DNA of 64,000 bases from Mycobacteriales bacterium (GCA_030447385.1 JAUJOY010000001.1:288465-352464), one strand, 5' to 3'. Shown: positions 45,645 to 55,303, numbered from the stretch's first letter. The notes: generated from the sequence alone by a model not told the origin. Numbers and translations are program-made.

Positions 45645-46178
45645 GTGACGTCTTCCGAGGCCAGCCTGCCTGCAGGCCCGCGCTGCGCCGTCCATGCCGT
45701 ACGCCCCGCGGTGGACACCTGCCCGGTGTGCGGCCGCCCGCGCTGCGCGGACGATGCCCAGAAGGCGCCCGGCGGGGGCTGCCAGGTCTGTCGCGGCGAC
45801 CAGAGCCCGGCGGCGATCGGTCCGGAGGGAGGGGCGGAGCTCGAGAACTACGTCCGGGCGGCCCTCGCGAGCACCGCGGTGGCCCTGATGGGCGGGGTCG
45901 TCGCGGCGCAGTACGTCGGTGCTGCGGTCTTCGCCTACCTGACACCCTTCGTCGTCGGCGTGATCACGGGCGCGGCGGCGCAGGCGGCGGCCGGCCTGCC
46001 GAAGGCCGGGTCGGGCGCGAACGGGGTCCGCCTGATCGCCGCGCTGTACGCCGTTCTGGGTGTTGCCTTCGGCTTCGTGCTCGAGCGCAGCGAGGGGATC
46101 CTCGCGACCGGTTCGTTCCTGCCCTACCTGGCGGCCGTCGTCGGCGTCATCCTGTGGACCCTGCCGCCCAAGCGGTAG
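45645..46178 (+). CDS. Zinc-ribbon membrane protein, unknown function
   Basis: GTG at 45645 (GAGAGG ten bases upstream) gives 177 aa; ATG 45624 is an alternative. The N-terminal 55 residues hold paired cysteines (CAVHAVRPAVDTCPVCGRPRC; CQVC) in a B-box-like zinc ribbon. About three to four membrane helices follow (AALASTAVALMGGVVAAQYV; FAYLTPFVVGVITGAAAQAA; LIAALYAVLGVAFGFVL; FLPYLAAVVGVILWTL). Proteins of this build occur near sigM/trxB in related genomes; no function is established. It is divergent from trxB and ends convergent with the anti-sigma gene. Confidence 0.75.
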   Translation: MTSSEASLPAGPRCAVHAVRPAVDTCPVCGRPRCADDAQKAPGGGCQVCRGDQSPAAIGPEGGAELENYVRAALASTAVALMGGVVAAQYVGAAVFAYLTPFVVGVITGAAAQAAAGLPKAGSGANGVRLIAALYAVLGVAFGFVLERSEGILATGSFLPYLAAVVGVILWTLPPKR

Positions 46179-46192
46179 CCAGCCGGGGGCGG

Positions 46193-47098
46193 TCAGGGCC
46201 GAGCCAGGCGGGTGAAGAACAGCGTGTCGTCGTCGTTTCGCGAGCAGTCCGGGCCGACCACGAAGACCGAGACCTTCGCCGGGTCCGGGTCCGGCAGGAC
46301 GACCGCGAGCGCCGGCATCCCGCGGTAGCGGGCGTAGTCCAGGGCGAGGGGGCGCACGTCCGGCTGCTCCGGGGGGAGCAGGGCGACCAGGCACGAGGCG
46401 AGCCCGGCCGGATCTCGCAGACGGCGCAGCGGGTCGCCTGCGGCCTGGTCGGCGGAGGTCGCCGAGCCCTCGCTCGAGCTGAGCGGCGCGGCGGTGCCCG
46501 GTGCGGGCAACGCGCTGCCAGGTGGTGGCGCGGCCGCTTCCCGCCCCGCCGCCGTGCCGGGGGCGCCGGCGAGCACCCCCGGCAGCGCCGCCGAGACCGC
46601 AGCCGGGTCGGCGTAGTCCAGCTCGCTGTCCCTGCGAGCGATGCCGGCTGACGTGTCGGCCGCGGCGCCGAGCGCGGCCGTCGAGGCCGCCTCGTCCTGG
46701 CGTCTGTCGCTCAGCAGGCTGGAGCCGACGGGAACTGCTCCGAGCAGGACGACCGAGGCGGCGACAGCCGGCAGCCAGGCCCTGCGCGCGCGGCGCCGGG
46801 GCTCGAGCGGCGTGACGGTGGCGCCCGCGCCAGCAGTCGCCGTCCGGGTGCCGCCGGCCGGCGTCAGCGCCGGCTCGCTCGCCAGGCAGGTGGTGATCCG
46901 GCTCGCGACGTCGTCGGGCAGGGCGGGAGCCGACAGCGCTGCGAGCGAGGCCGTGACCGCACCCTGCGCGTCCGCGAGCTCACTGAGCCTCCCGGCGCAG
47001 TCGGCACAGCCCGCCAGGTGCACCGAGTCCGAGCCGTCCTTCGCCCCCTCTCCCACCAGGAGGTCGGCGAGCGCATCGAGATCGAGGTGCTCGCTCAC
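46193..47098 (-). CDS. rsmA: Zinc-binding anti-sigma factor for SigM
   Basis: A 301-aa membrane protein. The N-terminal ZAS-type motif HLAGCADC (His-x3-Cys-x2-Cys) matches anti-sigma domains. A membrane helix at about 108-125 (AWLPAVAASVVLLGAVPVG) precedes a roughly 175-residue extracytoplasmic domain. GTG overlaps the sigma stop by four bases. By position (Rv3912) it should hold SigM inactive until an envelope signal. Confidence 0.85.
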   Translation of the reverse strand: MSEHLDLDALADLLVGEGAKDGSDSVHLAGCADCAGRLSELADAQGAVTASLAALSAPALPDDVASRITTCLASEPALTPAGGTRTATAGAGATVTPLEPRRRARRAWLPAVAASVVLLGAVPVGSSLLSDRRQDEAASTAALGAAADTSAGIARRDSELDYADPAAVSAALPGVLAGAPGTAAGREAAAPPPGSALPAPGTAAPLSSSEGSATSADQAAGDPLRRLRDPAGLASCLVALLPPEQPDVRPLALDYARYRGMPALAVVLPDPDPAKVSVFVVGPDCSRNDDDTLFFTRLARP

Positions 47099-47721
47099 GC
47101 GTCACCTCCTTCCCGCGCGAAGCGTCCGGTCCCAGGTGGGACGGCTGCGGTGCCGGGTCGGTTCCGCAGATGGCCGAGCGACAGGGCCAGCCGGGCCCTG
47201 CCGCGGGAGCACCGGCTCTTCACGGTTCCGACGGGCACGTCGAGCACCGCGGCGGCCTCCTCGACCGACAGGCCCTGCAGGTCCACGAGGACGATCGCGA
47301 CCCGCTGGTCGTGCGCCAGCGCCGCCAGCGCCTGCTCGATGTCGAGCGCGGTCTCGCGCTCGGCCAGGGAGTCCCGGGGATCGGACGGGTCCGTGCGACC
47401 GGCCTCGTCCAGGAGAGGGACCGTCGGCCGGGCCTGCCGCCGGCGTACGCGGTCGAGGCAGGCGTTGACCACGATGCGGTGCAGCCAGGTGGTGACCTGC
47501 GCCTCCCCGCGGTAGCTCCCGGCCGCCCGGTAGGCCGACAGCAGCGCGTCCTGGAGCGCGTCCGCCGCCTCCTCGCGGTCGCCGAGGGTGCGCAGGGCCA
47601 CGGCCCACAGCCGGTCCCGGTGGCGGGCGACGATGCGCCCGAAGGCGTCGGGGTCACCGGCCAGGTGAGCGGCCAGGAGGGACCTGTCCGGCGCGTCGGG
47701 CCCGTCACCTTCCTCGCTCAC
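47095..47721 (-). CDS. sigM: ECF RNA polymerase sigma factor, SigM-like
   Basis: A 208-aa ECF sigma factor. Region 2 includes DAFGRIVARHRDRLWAVALR, DREEAADALQDALLSAYR and TTWLHRIVVNACLDRVRRR. Region 4 includes LAALAHDQRVAIVLVDLQGLSVEEAAAVLDVPVGTVKSR. Position between murJ and trxB with a coupled anti-sigma gene matches SigM (Rv3911). A Gly/Pro/Arg-rich C-terminal extension of about 25 residues is present. Confidence 0.93.
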   Translation of the reverse strand: MSEEGDGPDAPDRSLLAAHLAGDPDAFGRIVARHRDRLWAVALRTLGDREEAADALQDALLSAYRAAGSYRGEAQVTTWLHRIVVNACLDRVRRRQARPTVPLLDEAGRTDPSDPRDSLAERETALDIEQALAALAHDQRVAIVLVDLQGLSVEEAAAVLDVPVGTVKSRCSRGRARLALSLGHLRNRPGTAAVPPGTGRFAREGGDA

Positions 47722-47758
47722 GGCGCGACCCTAGCGGCGGGCTGCGGCTCCGGGAGCC

Positions 47759-49585
47759 TCAGCGGGCGAAGAAGCGCATCTCGCTGATGCCGGTGGAGAA
47801 GCGCGGCCCCACCTTGGGCAGACCGGTGATCCAGATCAGGTAGTAGCGGGCCGGCGCCGCGCTCGACGTGGACAGGGTCAACGGGCCGGCACCGCTGCGG
47901 CCACGGGCGAGCGTCCGGAACGCGCTCGGGTCCATGCCGGCCACGTCAGCCCCCCGCAGCTCCACCGAGGTGCCGGGAGCGGTGACGTCCAGCTCGACCC
48001 GCGACAGCGCCTGCGCCTGTCCGAGGTCGACGACCAGCCCGACGCCCTGCTTGACCCCGCCGTAGTTCTCGCTGTCGTAGGCGTCGGTCATCCACACCGT
48101 GCTCCGGTCTTCGTCGTGGGCGTTCGAGACGGCGCCGGGCTGCTCCCGGCCGTCGCCCGGGGGCGGGTCGAAGTCCTGGACGGGCACGGAGGTCAGCCGC
48201 AGCGCCATGCCCGCCGGGCCCCGGTTGCCCGCCGCAGGGCCCCCCACGGGAGTTCGGGAGGCCGCCACGCTGTCGGGCGAGGTCGACACGGTGCCGATCC
48301 GCTTCCCGGTGGAGTAGGCCATCGACCCGACGACGACCAGCAGGACCACCGAGAGCACCAGCGGCAGCCAGCGGAGCAGCTCGGGGGGGACGGTCGGGTT
48401 GGGCGCGGGGCTACGAGGGGTGGAGGTACGCGGGGGCGCCGCCGGGACACGCAGCGGGGCGGGCGGCGTGGCGAGGAAGGCACGGGGGGTGCCGGCCGCG
48501 GCGGCAGCGGCCCGCGGCGGCAGCGGCGCGGCCCCTACCGGGCGGGCCGCCGGGCGCGCGGCAGGGGGCGCCGGACGCGCGGGCGGAGGGGGCACTGGAG
48601 GGCCAGCCGTACGCGCCGCCGGACGGGTCCCGGGGCGGGGGACGATGCGTGTGCTGCCGGTCAGGCCGTTGCGCCCGGCCACCGAAGGCAGGACGGCACG
48701 CTCCAGTGCGTCGCACAGCGCGGCAGGCGTCGTCAGCGCCGGGGGCGTCTGGGCGGCGACCGGGTCCAGCGCCCGCACGATGACGCTGTCGAGGGAGCGG
48801 GGGATGCCGGCCCGGATCTGCCGGGGGCTGGTCAGCTTCCCGCGGGCCGGTCCGTCCTTCCCCGAGGGAGCGGGGCGGATGCCGCAGGAGGGCTGGGGGG
48901 TTGCGCTGGCGGGCCAGCGCGCCGTGAGCAGGGCGTACAGGACAGCGGTGATGTCGCGGACGTCGGCGCCGGTCGGGGTCGGGTCGGTCGCGCGCAGGGC
49001 CGGAACGGCGTGCTGCGGCAGCGCCGCCGACACCGCGAGGTCGGTCAGCTTCACGCGGCCGCCCCTGGCGAGAAGGACGTTGTGCGGGTGGATCCGCCCG
49101 TGCGGGATCCCCGCGTCATGGGCGACGCACAGCGCGTCGGCGATCTCGGTGACCAGACCGCACGCCTCCGCCGGCTCCCACGGCCCGTCCGCCGCCACGA
49201 CCTCGGCGAGGGTGCGGCCGTCCACCCACTCGCTGATGACGTAGGCGACGTCGATCTCACCGGCCGGCTGCCCGGCGCGCTCCGCCGGCCGCTCCTCCAG
49301 GGCGGCGTCGTAGACGCGGGCGAGGACCGGGTGGGCCACGGTGCCGGCCCGAGCCGCGGCGGCGAGGAAGGAGTCGGAGGCGGCCGCACCCCGGCGGCCC
49401 GCGGCGGAGATCAGCTTGACCGCGACCGGCCGCGCGAGGACCTCGTCGGTGGCGAGCCAGACGACGGCCGGCCCGCTCCGCTCGGGGGGCACGTCGACCG
49501 GTCGCACGAGCCGGTAGCGGTAGGCGAGGACGTCGTCGGCCAGCAGCAGCGGGCGCAGTGCGCGACTGCCTGCTGGCAGCGCCAC
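47759..49585 (-). CDS. Membrane-anchored pseudokinase (MviN C-terminal-type), stand-alone
   Basis: GTG at 49585 behind GGGAGGA gives 608 aa. Residues about 18-275 have a protein-kinase fold (VAVKLIS lysine kept), but the catalytic loop reads HGRIHPHN instead of HRD..KPxN and the DFG position reads TDLAVS, so it is a pseudokinase. A Pro/Ala-rich linker with many Thr/Ser, a membrane helix (about 415-440) and an extracytoplasmic beta-sandwich-like domain (STVWMTDAYDSENYGG, YYLIWITGLP) follow. In mycobacteria this unit is fused to MurJ and recruits FhaA after PknB phosphorylation. Confidence 0.88.
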   Translation of the reverse strand: MALPAGSRALRPLLLADDVLAYRYRLVRPVDVPPERSGPAVVWLATDEVLARPVAVKLISAAGRRGAAASDSFLAAAARAGTVAHPVLARVYDAALEERPAERAGQPAGEIDVAYVISEWVDGRTLAEVVAADGPWEPAEACGLVTEIADALCVAHDAGIPHGRIHPHNVLLARGGRVKLTDLAVSAALPQHAVPALRATDPTPTGADVRDITAVLYALLTARWPASATPQPSCGIRPAPSGKDGPARGKLTSPRQIRAGIPRSLDSVIVRALDPVAAQTPPALTTPAALCDALERAVLPSVAGRNGLTGSTRIVPRPGTRPAARTAGPPVPPPPARPAPPAARPAARPVGAAPLPPRAAAAAAGTPRAFLATPPAPLRVPAAPPRTSTPRSPAPNPTVPPELLRWLPLVLSVVLLVVVGSMAYSTGKRIGTVSTSPDSVAASRTPVGGPAAGNRGPAGMALRLTSVPVQDFDPPPGDGREQPGAVSNAHDEDRSTVWMTDAYDSENYGGVKQGVGLVVDLGQAQALSRVELDVTAPGTSVELRGADVAGMDPSAFRTLARGRSGAGPLTLSTSSAAPARYYLIWITGLPKVGPRFSTGISEMRFFAR

Positions 49586-49662
49586 GGATCCTCCCGGCCG
49601 ACATGCCGGACGACGCCCGGCTGCGTCCACTGTAGGACGCCATGGCCTACGGGACAGCGGGG

Positions 49663-50085
49663 TCAGCGGGGTGGGCCACCGGTGACGGTGCGGGTCGTGA
49701 CCGAGTACTCCCGAAGCTGCGGGATCTTCTCGACGAGCAGCGTCGGCGCCTCCCGCCGCAGGCTCAGCGTCACCGCGCCCTCCGGTGTGACCGTGAAGCC
49801 CGCCGGGTCGATCGTGTCGCCGGAGGCGCCGACGCGCGCAACAGCCGCGTCGTACGCCGCCTGCAGGTCTCTGGTGGTGCTGTAGGACGTCGACGCAGCG
49901 CGTACAGCCTGCTGCGCGGAGTCCTCCGCCTGCACCCGCGCGACCGCGAGCGACATGGCGTCGAAGCCCATCAGCCCGAGGATCGCCAGGGTGGCCACCA
50001 CCTTGGTGAGCCAGCCGAGCACGACGTCGCCGCGGTCGCATGAGGACGGGCGGTCGGGGGACATGAAGAACGGATCGGTCGGCAC
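49663..50085 (-). CDS. Small membrane protein between murJ and pseudokinase genes
   Basis: A 140-aa protein from GTG at 50085 (GCGGAG upstream; ATG at 50064 possible). One membrane helix (WLTKVVATLAILGLMGFDAMS) is followed by ARVQAEDSAQQAVRAASTSY, reminiscent of TadE/TadG-like helix-plus-Ala-rich segments, and a roughly 70-residue outside domain ending TRTVTGGPPR. No clear family. It lies in the murJ direction and separates murJ from the pseudokinase, genes fused in Mycobacterium. Confidence 0.7.
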   Translation of the reverse strand: MPTDPFFMSPDRPSSCDRGDVVLGWLTKVVATLAILGLMGFDAMSLAVARVQAEDSAQQAVRAASTSYSTTRDLQAAYDAAVARVGASGDTIDPAGFTVTPEGAVTLSLRREAPTLLVEKIPQLREYSVTTRTVTGGPPR

Positions 50086-50128
50086 GGCTCCGCGCTTGAG
50101 GACGTGCGCCTTCGGCCGTGCCAGCTGC

Positions 50129-51736
50129 TCAGCGCAGCCGGAGCAGTCGCAGCACCGGGCCGACCGCCTCGTCGACCTCGCGGACCCGCAGCCGGCGGGT
50201 CAGCAGCACGTAGCCGACAACGAGAACCCCGCCGCCGCCGGCCAAGGACAGCGCCGCGCCCAGCGGCCCGGTGCCGACCGAGCGGCCCAGCGAGACCGCG
50301 ACCAACCCGGCCAGCACCGCGGGCACGGCGGCAGCCAGCAGGCAGCGCGCGGCGGTGCGGAGGACCCCGCCGCCGGACAGCCCCCCGAGGCGCCGGGAGA
50401 GCACGAACGAGCACAGAACGAGCCCGGCGAGGAAGGACGTGGCGTGCCCGGCGGCCAGCCCGATCACCTTGTAGCGCTCGGGCAGCACGGCGTACAGCGT
50501 GATGTCGGTGACGACCAGCGTCGCGTTGACGCCCAGGTTGATCAGGGTGGGCGTCCGGGTGTCCTGCATGGCGTAGAACGCGCGCAGCTGCAGCTGGTAG
50601 GTGCTGAACGGGACCAGCCCCACCGCGAAGACCCCCAGCAGCACCCCGATGAAGCGGGCCTGGTCGAGCGAGACCTGCCCGCGTGCGAACACGAGGGTGG
50701 CCAGCGCCTGCCCGAGCACCACGAACGCGAGGGCGGCCGGCACCAGCACGGCCACCGTCAGGCGCAGCCCGTGGTTGAGCGACCCCCGCAGGTCCTCGAG
50801 CCGGCCGTCGGCGGCCGCCTGGCTCATGCGCGGCAGGAGCGCGGTGATGACGCTCACAGCCACGATCGCGTGCGGCAGCTGCCAGAGCACGAACGCGTAG
50901 ACGTAGGACGGGTAGCCCCGCCCGGCGTCCACCAGATCCTGGTCGGCGGACAGCCGCACCACCACCAGGTAGGCCAGCTGGTTCGCGACGACGTACACGA
51001 GCACCCACGAGGCGAGCCGTCCGGCCTTGCGCAGCCCGGTGCCCCGCAGGTCGAAACGCAGCCGCAGGCGGAAGCCTGCGGCGCGCAGCGACGGGAGCAG
51101 GGCGACTGTCTGGGCGACGATGCCGAGGGTCGTTCCGATCCCGAGCAGCCGCACCTCCCCCGGCGACAGCCCGCCGGGGGTGAGCTCGCCGGTGCCCCGC
51201 AGCACGAGGAAGACCAGCGCGGTGGCGATGACGACCAGGTTGTTCAGGACCGGGGCCCACATCGGCGCACCGAAGCGGCCGCGCAGGTTGAGCACCGCCC
51301 CGAGCACGGCGCCGACACCGTAGAAGAGCACCTGGGGGAGGAAGAAGCGGGCGAACGTGATCGCGAGCTCGCGCGCCTGCGGGTCGAGGTCGCCGGCGTA
51401 GAGGTCGATCAGCAGCGGGGCGCCGAGGACCAGCGCGACGGCGGCGCCGCCGAGGACCAGCACTGTCAGGGTGAGCAGCCGCTGGGCGTAGGCCGTGCCT
51501 GCGTCGGCGTCGTCCTTGGCCGCCCGGACGAGCAGCGGGACGACGACGCTGGTGAGTACGCCGCCCAGCAGCAGCTCGTAGACGATGTTCGGTGTGGTGT
51601 TGGCGACGTTGTACGCCGCGCCGACGCTCTCGACCCCGAGCACCGCGGCGATCACCGCCGTGCGCAGGAAGCCGGTGGCGCGGGAGGCGAGCGTGCCCGC
51701 CGCCATGGAGCGGGCCGACCTCCCGAGCGAGCTCAA
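50129..51736 (-). CDS. murJ: Lipid II flippase MurJ
   Basis: A 535-aa MATE-like flippase with about 14 membrane helices. SMAAGTLASRATGFLRTAVIAAVLG, FARFFLPQVLFYGVGAVLGAVLN and the helix around AFYAMQDTRTPTLINL are diagnostic. It moves lipid II outwards for polymerisation. The mycobacterial protein carries a C-terminal pseudokinase; here the protein stops after the membrane part. The start is a TTG at 51736 overlapping the upstream stop (TTGA), or ATG at 51706. Confidence 0.95.
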   Translation of the reverse strand: MSSLGRSARSMAAGTLASRATGFLRTAVIAAVLGVESVGAAYNVANTTPNIVYELLLGGVLTSVVVPLLVRAAKDDADAGTAYAQRLLTLTVLVLGGAAVALVLGAPLLIDLYAGDLDPQARELAITFARFFLPQVLFYGVGAVLGAVLNLRGRFGAPMWAPVLNNLVVIATALVFLVLRGTGELTPGGLSPGEVRLLGIGTTLGIVAQTVALLPSLRAAGFRLRLRFDLRGTGLRKAGRLASWVLVYVVANQLAYLVVVRLSADQDLVDAGRGYPSYVYAFVLWQLPHAIVAVSVITALLPRMSQAAADGRLEDLRGSLNHGLRLTVAVLVPAALAFVVLGQALATLVFARGQVSLDQARFIGVLLGVFAVGLVPFSTYQLQLRAFYAMQDTRTPTLINLGVNATLVVTDITLYAVLPERYKVIGLAAGHATSFLAGLVLCSFVLSRRLGGLSGGGVLRTAARCLLAAAVPAVLAGLVAVSLGRSVGTGPLGAALSLAGGGGVLVVGYVLLTRRLRVREVDEAVGPVLRLLRLR

Positions 51737-54114
51737 CGGTCGCTGCCGACCGGCTCGTCGAGGGGTGCGGGATCCGGACGCGGAGCCGAGCGCCGCAGCG
51801 CGCGCGAGGTGATGCGCACCCCCGCGGCGACGAGCAGCACCGCCGCCGCGGCCCCCGTGATGCCGAGCGCGACGCGGCCGTACTGGGTGGAGCGCACGGC
51901 CAGGTCGACCGGCTCCCCGAAGGCGTCCCCGCTGAGGTCGACCAGACGCGCCCTCGCCACGAAGCGGCCGGAGGTGCGGGCCTCCACCCGGACGGCCACC
52001 TGGATGGCCTGCTGGCCGGGCACCTCCCTGACGTCGGTCTCCTCCGAGGACAGCCGCGCGTCGCTGGTCTCGTCCAGCCGCACCCCGACGTTGACCGGCT
52101 GGTCCAGGCGGTTCTCCACGGTCAGCCGCAAGGTGCCGGTGCTGCCGGTGAGCAGGACCGGCTCGCTCACGAGGCGGATCTGGGACCGCAGGCCCTCGAC
52201 GTCGTTCTGGAGCAGGGTGAGCATGGCCCGCCCGCCGGCCGGCTTGTCACGCCAGGCGCTGCTGGCCGCGCGTCCGCGTGCCCGCAGCAGCCGCGCCTTC
52301 GTCGCCTTCGCCTGCTCGCCGCTCGCGATCAGCACCTCGTCGGTGAACTGGTCCGAGCGCAGCCTGATGTTCCCGAGCCGTTCGACGTAGGCCGGCGCCA
52401 GCTCGGAGTCCTCGCGGCCGCGGCGCTCGAGCGTCCCCCGGTTCTCCGAGCGCGCGGCTGCCTGAAGGTCGGGCAGCTGCGCGCAGCGCTCGGTGCCCGA
52501 CACCGCGTCGGCGAGGCTCACCGGGCACAGCCACGGCAGCCGGCCGGTGTCGGCCATGACGGCCGCGGCCACGCCGGGCAGCAGGTCGGCGCGCCGGCCA
52601 GGGGCGACGAGCAAGGTCCGTGACTGGCCGGGGCGCTCCGCGGCGATCGCCGCGACCTCTGCGATCCATCGCTGCTCGGCCAGCCGAGCTCCCTGCCAGC
52701 GGGCGCCGGACGGGTCCGGCTCGATCAGCCGCGACAGCCCCTCATCGGCGACCAGGGCGGTCACCGGGCCGGTCGTGGACGACAGCGTCGTCCGGGCGCT
52801 CGGGGTGCGGCCCAGCAGCGCCGGGGGCTGAGGCAGGGCGGCCTCGTCCAGCACGATCGCGGGCGCGGCGCCGGCGTCGGGAGTGCCGATCAGGCCCTCC
52901 AGGGACCCCCCGATCGGCCCGGGCGGTGGCCAGGCGATGGAGGTCAGAAGGGTGTCGAGCCCCAGCACCCGCCGGGCCTCGGCCGAGCCGAGCTTGCGCA
53001 GCAGCTCGACGTCGTCCCGGACGCCGGACTCCGGGCGGCTGAGCGCCACGACGTCCGGATCGGCGTACGGCACGGCCAGCACCGCGCTGGAGGACGCCGC
53101 CAGCCGGAGGGCGCTGAGCCAGGCGACGGCGTTCTCCGATGCCGCCCGCTCTCGACGCTCCCCCCGCTCGACGACGACGTACGGGCGCACCATCGACTCC
53201 ACGGCGCTCAGCAGCTCCGGATCGACGGCGTACGTGACCGGCACCGCCTCACCCCGGCAGAACTCGACCGGGGCGGGCGGCGCGACCTCCGGCGGAGCGG
53301 GCTCCTGCCCGAGCCGGGCGGCGGGCTGGTCGCAGCCGCCCTTTGCGCCCTCTCGGGCGGCGGCCAGTACCCGGTGCAGCCGCCCGGCGCGGTCGAGGTT
53401 GCTGTCGAGCAGCGCGTCCAGCTCGTCGTCGAGCAGCGCCCCGTCGGGCGCCCGCCGGGGCTGGTCCATCAGCGGCAGCAGCCACGCGATGCGGGTCGGA
53501 GCGGTCGGACCGTCCGGGAACCACGGCACGAACGTGGACGCCAGACCGACGGAGCCGCGCACGAGGGCGTCGCCGTACCGGGCCTGGGCCTGCACAGCCA
53601 GGGGGAACACGCCGTTGTCGCGGCCCAGGGCGAGGTCGCCGACGATCAGGCGCAGGTCGAAGGTGGTGGCCTGCCCGGGGGCGAGGCTCTCCAGCGCCGC
53701 GGGGACCGGCGGCAGCCGACGTCCGCCGAGCACGGGCTCCTCGTCGGCGCGGGCGAGCCCGCTCCGACTGTCGATCTTGCTCCCCACGCCCAGCCGCACC
53801 TGCAGCCGGGTGAGCGGCAGCTCCCCGCAGTTGGTCAGCCGCCCGGCGACCTGGAAGGCCTCATCGGTGCGGGTGGGCGCCCGCGGTGCGAGCGTCGTGA
53901 CCTCCACGCGCACCGGTGACTCCTCCGACTCGGAGGTGCAGCTGTCCGGCCGGACGAAGTCCGCGGGGCCGCCGGGGGTGGGCGTGGCGGCGGGGGCGCT
54001 GGCCGGGGGGCGGGGAGCGTCCACCGCAAGGGCGGGTGCGGCCGACAGGACGCTGACAGCGGCGGCCAGCGCGAGCCCGGTCGCGCGGCGGCGAAGGGTC
54101 TGGACGCGTCGCAC
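51733..54114 (-). CDS. DUF6049 membrane-anchored extracytoplasmic protein (Rv3909-like)
   Basis: A 793-aa protein with a cleavable signal (RRATGLALAAAVSVLSAAPALA), a very large outside portion, and a C-terminal membrane helix (ALGITGAAAAVLLVAAGVRI) with a short basic tail. The immunoglobulin-like region near residues 650-740 (TGTLRLTVENRLDQPVNVGVRLDE) is typical. It is always encoded just before murJ in actinobacteria, suggesting a role in wall precursor export, but no biochemical function is known. GTG at 54114. Confidence 0.9.
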   Translation of the reverse strand: MRRVQTLRRRATGLALAAAVSVLSAAPALAVDAPRPPASAPAATPTPGGPADFVRPDSCTSESEESPVRVEVTTLAPRAPTRTDEAFQVAGRLTNCGELPLTRLQVRLGVGSKIDSRSGLARADEEPVLGGRRLPPVPAALESLAPGQATTFDLRLIVGDLALGRDNGVFPLAVQAQARYGDALVRGSVGLASTFVPWFPDGPTAPTRIAWLLPLMDQPRRAPDGALLDDELDALLDSNLDRAGRLHRVLAAAREGAKGGCDQPAARLGQEPAPPEVAPPAPVEFCRGEAVPVTYAVDPELLSAVESMVRPYVVVERGERRERAASENAVAWLSALRLAASSSAVLAVPYADPDVVALSRPESGVRDDVELLRKLGSAEARRVLGLDTLLTSIAWPPPGPIGGSLEGLIGTPDAGAAPAIVLDEAALPQPPALLGRTPSARTTLSSTTGPVTALVADEGLSRLIEPDPSGARWQGARLAEQRWIAEVAAIAAERPGQSRTLLVAPGRRADLLPGVAAAVMADTGRLPWLCPVSLADAVSGTERCAQLPDLQAAARSENRGTLERRGREDSELAPAYVERLGNIRLRSDQFTDEVLIASGEQAKATKARLLRARGRAASSAWRDKPAGGRAMLTLLQNDVEGLRSQIRLVSEPVLLTGSTGTLRLTVENRLDQPVNVGVRLDETSDARLSSEETDVREVPGQQAIQVAVRVEARTSGRFVARARLVDLSGDAFGEPVDLAVRSTQYGRVALGITGAAAAVLLVAAGVRITSRALRRSAPRPDPAPLDEPVGSDR

Positions 54115-54172
54115 GGGCGTCAGGCTCCCACTGGCGTGGCGGCAGGCGGGAGCCGCCGCGCAGGCAGGCCGA

Positions 54173-54673
54173 TCAGGCTGTCTCGCCGAGCAGGTCGGGC
54201 ACCTTCTCGAGCAGGCGGCGCTCGTCGGCGTAGGCCAGCCGTCCCGCCAGCTCTCCCAGCGGCACCCAGGCGACCTCGCTGACCTCGACGTCCTCGTCGG
54301 ACAGCTCCAGCCCGTGGACCGGGTCGGCGGCGAGCAGGAGGTAGTGGTGGACGGTCTTGTGCACCCGCCGGCCGTCGGCGACGAACCAGAAGTCGATCGT
54401 CCCGAGCTTGCCGAGGATGTCCCCGAGGATCCCGGTCTCCTCGGCCACCTCGCGGACCGCCGTCTCGGCCTCGGTCTCGCCCTGCTCGACGTGGCCCTTC
54501 GGCAGCGACCACAGCAGCCGCCCCCGGCGGTCCAGCCGCCCGATCAGGGCGCCACGCGCCGCCGGCCCCAGGCGGTCCAGCACCAGCCCGCCGGCGCTCG
54601 TCTCGTTCACGCGCCGCAGGACCGGCCGCGTCGGCGGGCCGCCCTCCGGTGGCGCGGGGGAGGGAGCGGGCAT
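54173..54673 (-). CDS. Nudix hydrolase (MutT4-like)
   Basis: A 166-aa Nudix protein from ATG at 54673. The Nudix box [23 protein letters not shown] fits the consensus GX5EX7REUXEEXGU. Position next to DUF6049 and the CCA enzyme matches Rv3908 (MutT4). It probably hydrolyses nucleoside-diphosphate-type substrates. TACTGT ten bases upstream of the ATG suggests a leaderless or very short-leader transcript. Confidence 0.9.
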   Translation of the reverse strand: MPAPSPAPPEGGPPTRPVLRRVNETSAGGLVLDRLGPAARGALIGRLDRRGRLLWSLPKGHVEQGETEAETAVREVAEETGILGDILGKLGTIDFWFVADGRRVHKTVHHYLLLAADPVHGLELSDEDVEVSEVAWVPLGELAGRLAYADERRLLEKVPDLLGETA

Positions 54674-54757
54674 CCCACCACAGTACGTCCGGGGTACGGA
54701 ACCGGCGCGCTCTGCGCGACCCTCCTCGACCCACGCGGCGGCAGCCCGCACGCCGGA

Positions 54758-55303
54758 CTAGCCCGTCGAGCGGACCTTGGACAGCCGGACGCGCCACGAC
54801 GACTGGACCCGGGCAACCGGCGCTCCGTGGGAGACCGTGAGCGGTAGGACCCGGGCGCCGGTCACCTGCAGCAGGTCGCTGCTGTGGATGGCGAGCGCGA
54901 CGCTGCCCTCGCCGACCGCGCAGTAGAGGACGTCCTCCTCCCGCAGCGCCCGGTCGGCCAGGACCTCGACCGTGTCCGGGAGGCACACCGGGCTCACCAG
55001 CCCGGCCGCGTAGTCCGTCATGGCGTTGACCTGCTCGTTGCCCGCCGCCTGCGCCGACCGGCCCCCGAGCGCGGCCTCGAGAGCGTCCACGCAGACGGTG
55101 GTGCCGGCCGGGACCAGGACGACGACGAGGGCGGGACCGCCGCCGCCCTCCACCGCGTAGCAGCGGGCCGCCACGCAGCCGCGCTCCACCCCCAGCACAC
55201 GCGGCAGGTCGTCGGCGGTCAGCACGCGGGCCCGCAGGTGCACGATCTCGTGGGGGACGTCGGAGGCCAGGAGCCTCTGGTGGACGTCCAACGCGCCCTT
55301 CAC
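54758..55303 (-). CDS. YbaK/aminoacyl-tRNA deacylase-domain protein
   Basis: GTG at 55303 behind GGAGGTG gives 181 aa. GALDVHQRLLASDVPHEIVHL at the start, then ALVVVLVPAGTTVCVDALEAALGG and GLVSPVCLPDTVEVLADRAL, match the YbaK/EbsC/ProX editing fold that removes misacylated amino acids from tRNA. Residues after about 125 are less conserved. It is divergent from the CCA-adding enzyme with a 77-bp spacer. Confidence 0.8.
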   Translation of the reverse strand: MKGALDVHQRLLASDVPHEIVHLRARVLTADDLPRVLGVERGCVAARCYAVEGGGGPALVVVLVPAGTTVCVDALEAALGGRSAQAAGNEQVNAMTDYAAGLVSPVCLPDTVEVLADRALREEDVLYCAVGEGSVALAIHSSDLLQVTGARVLPLTVSHGAPVARVQSSWRVRLSKVRSTG

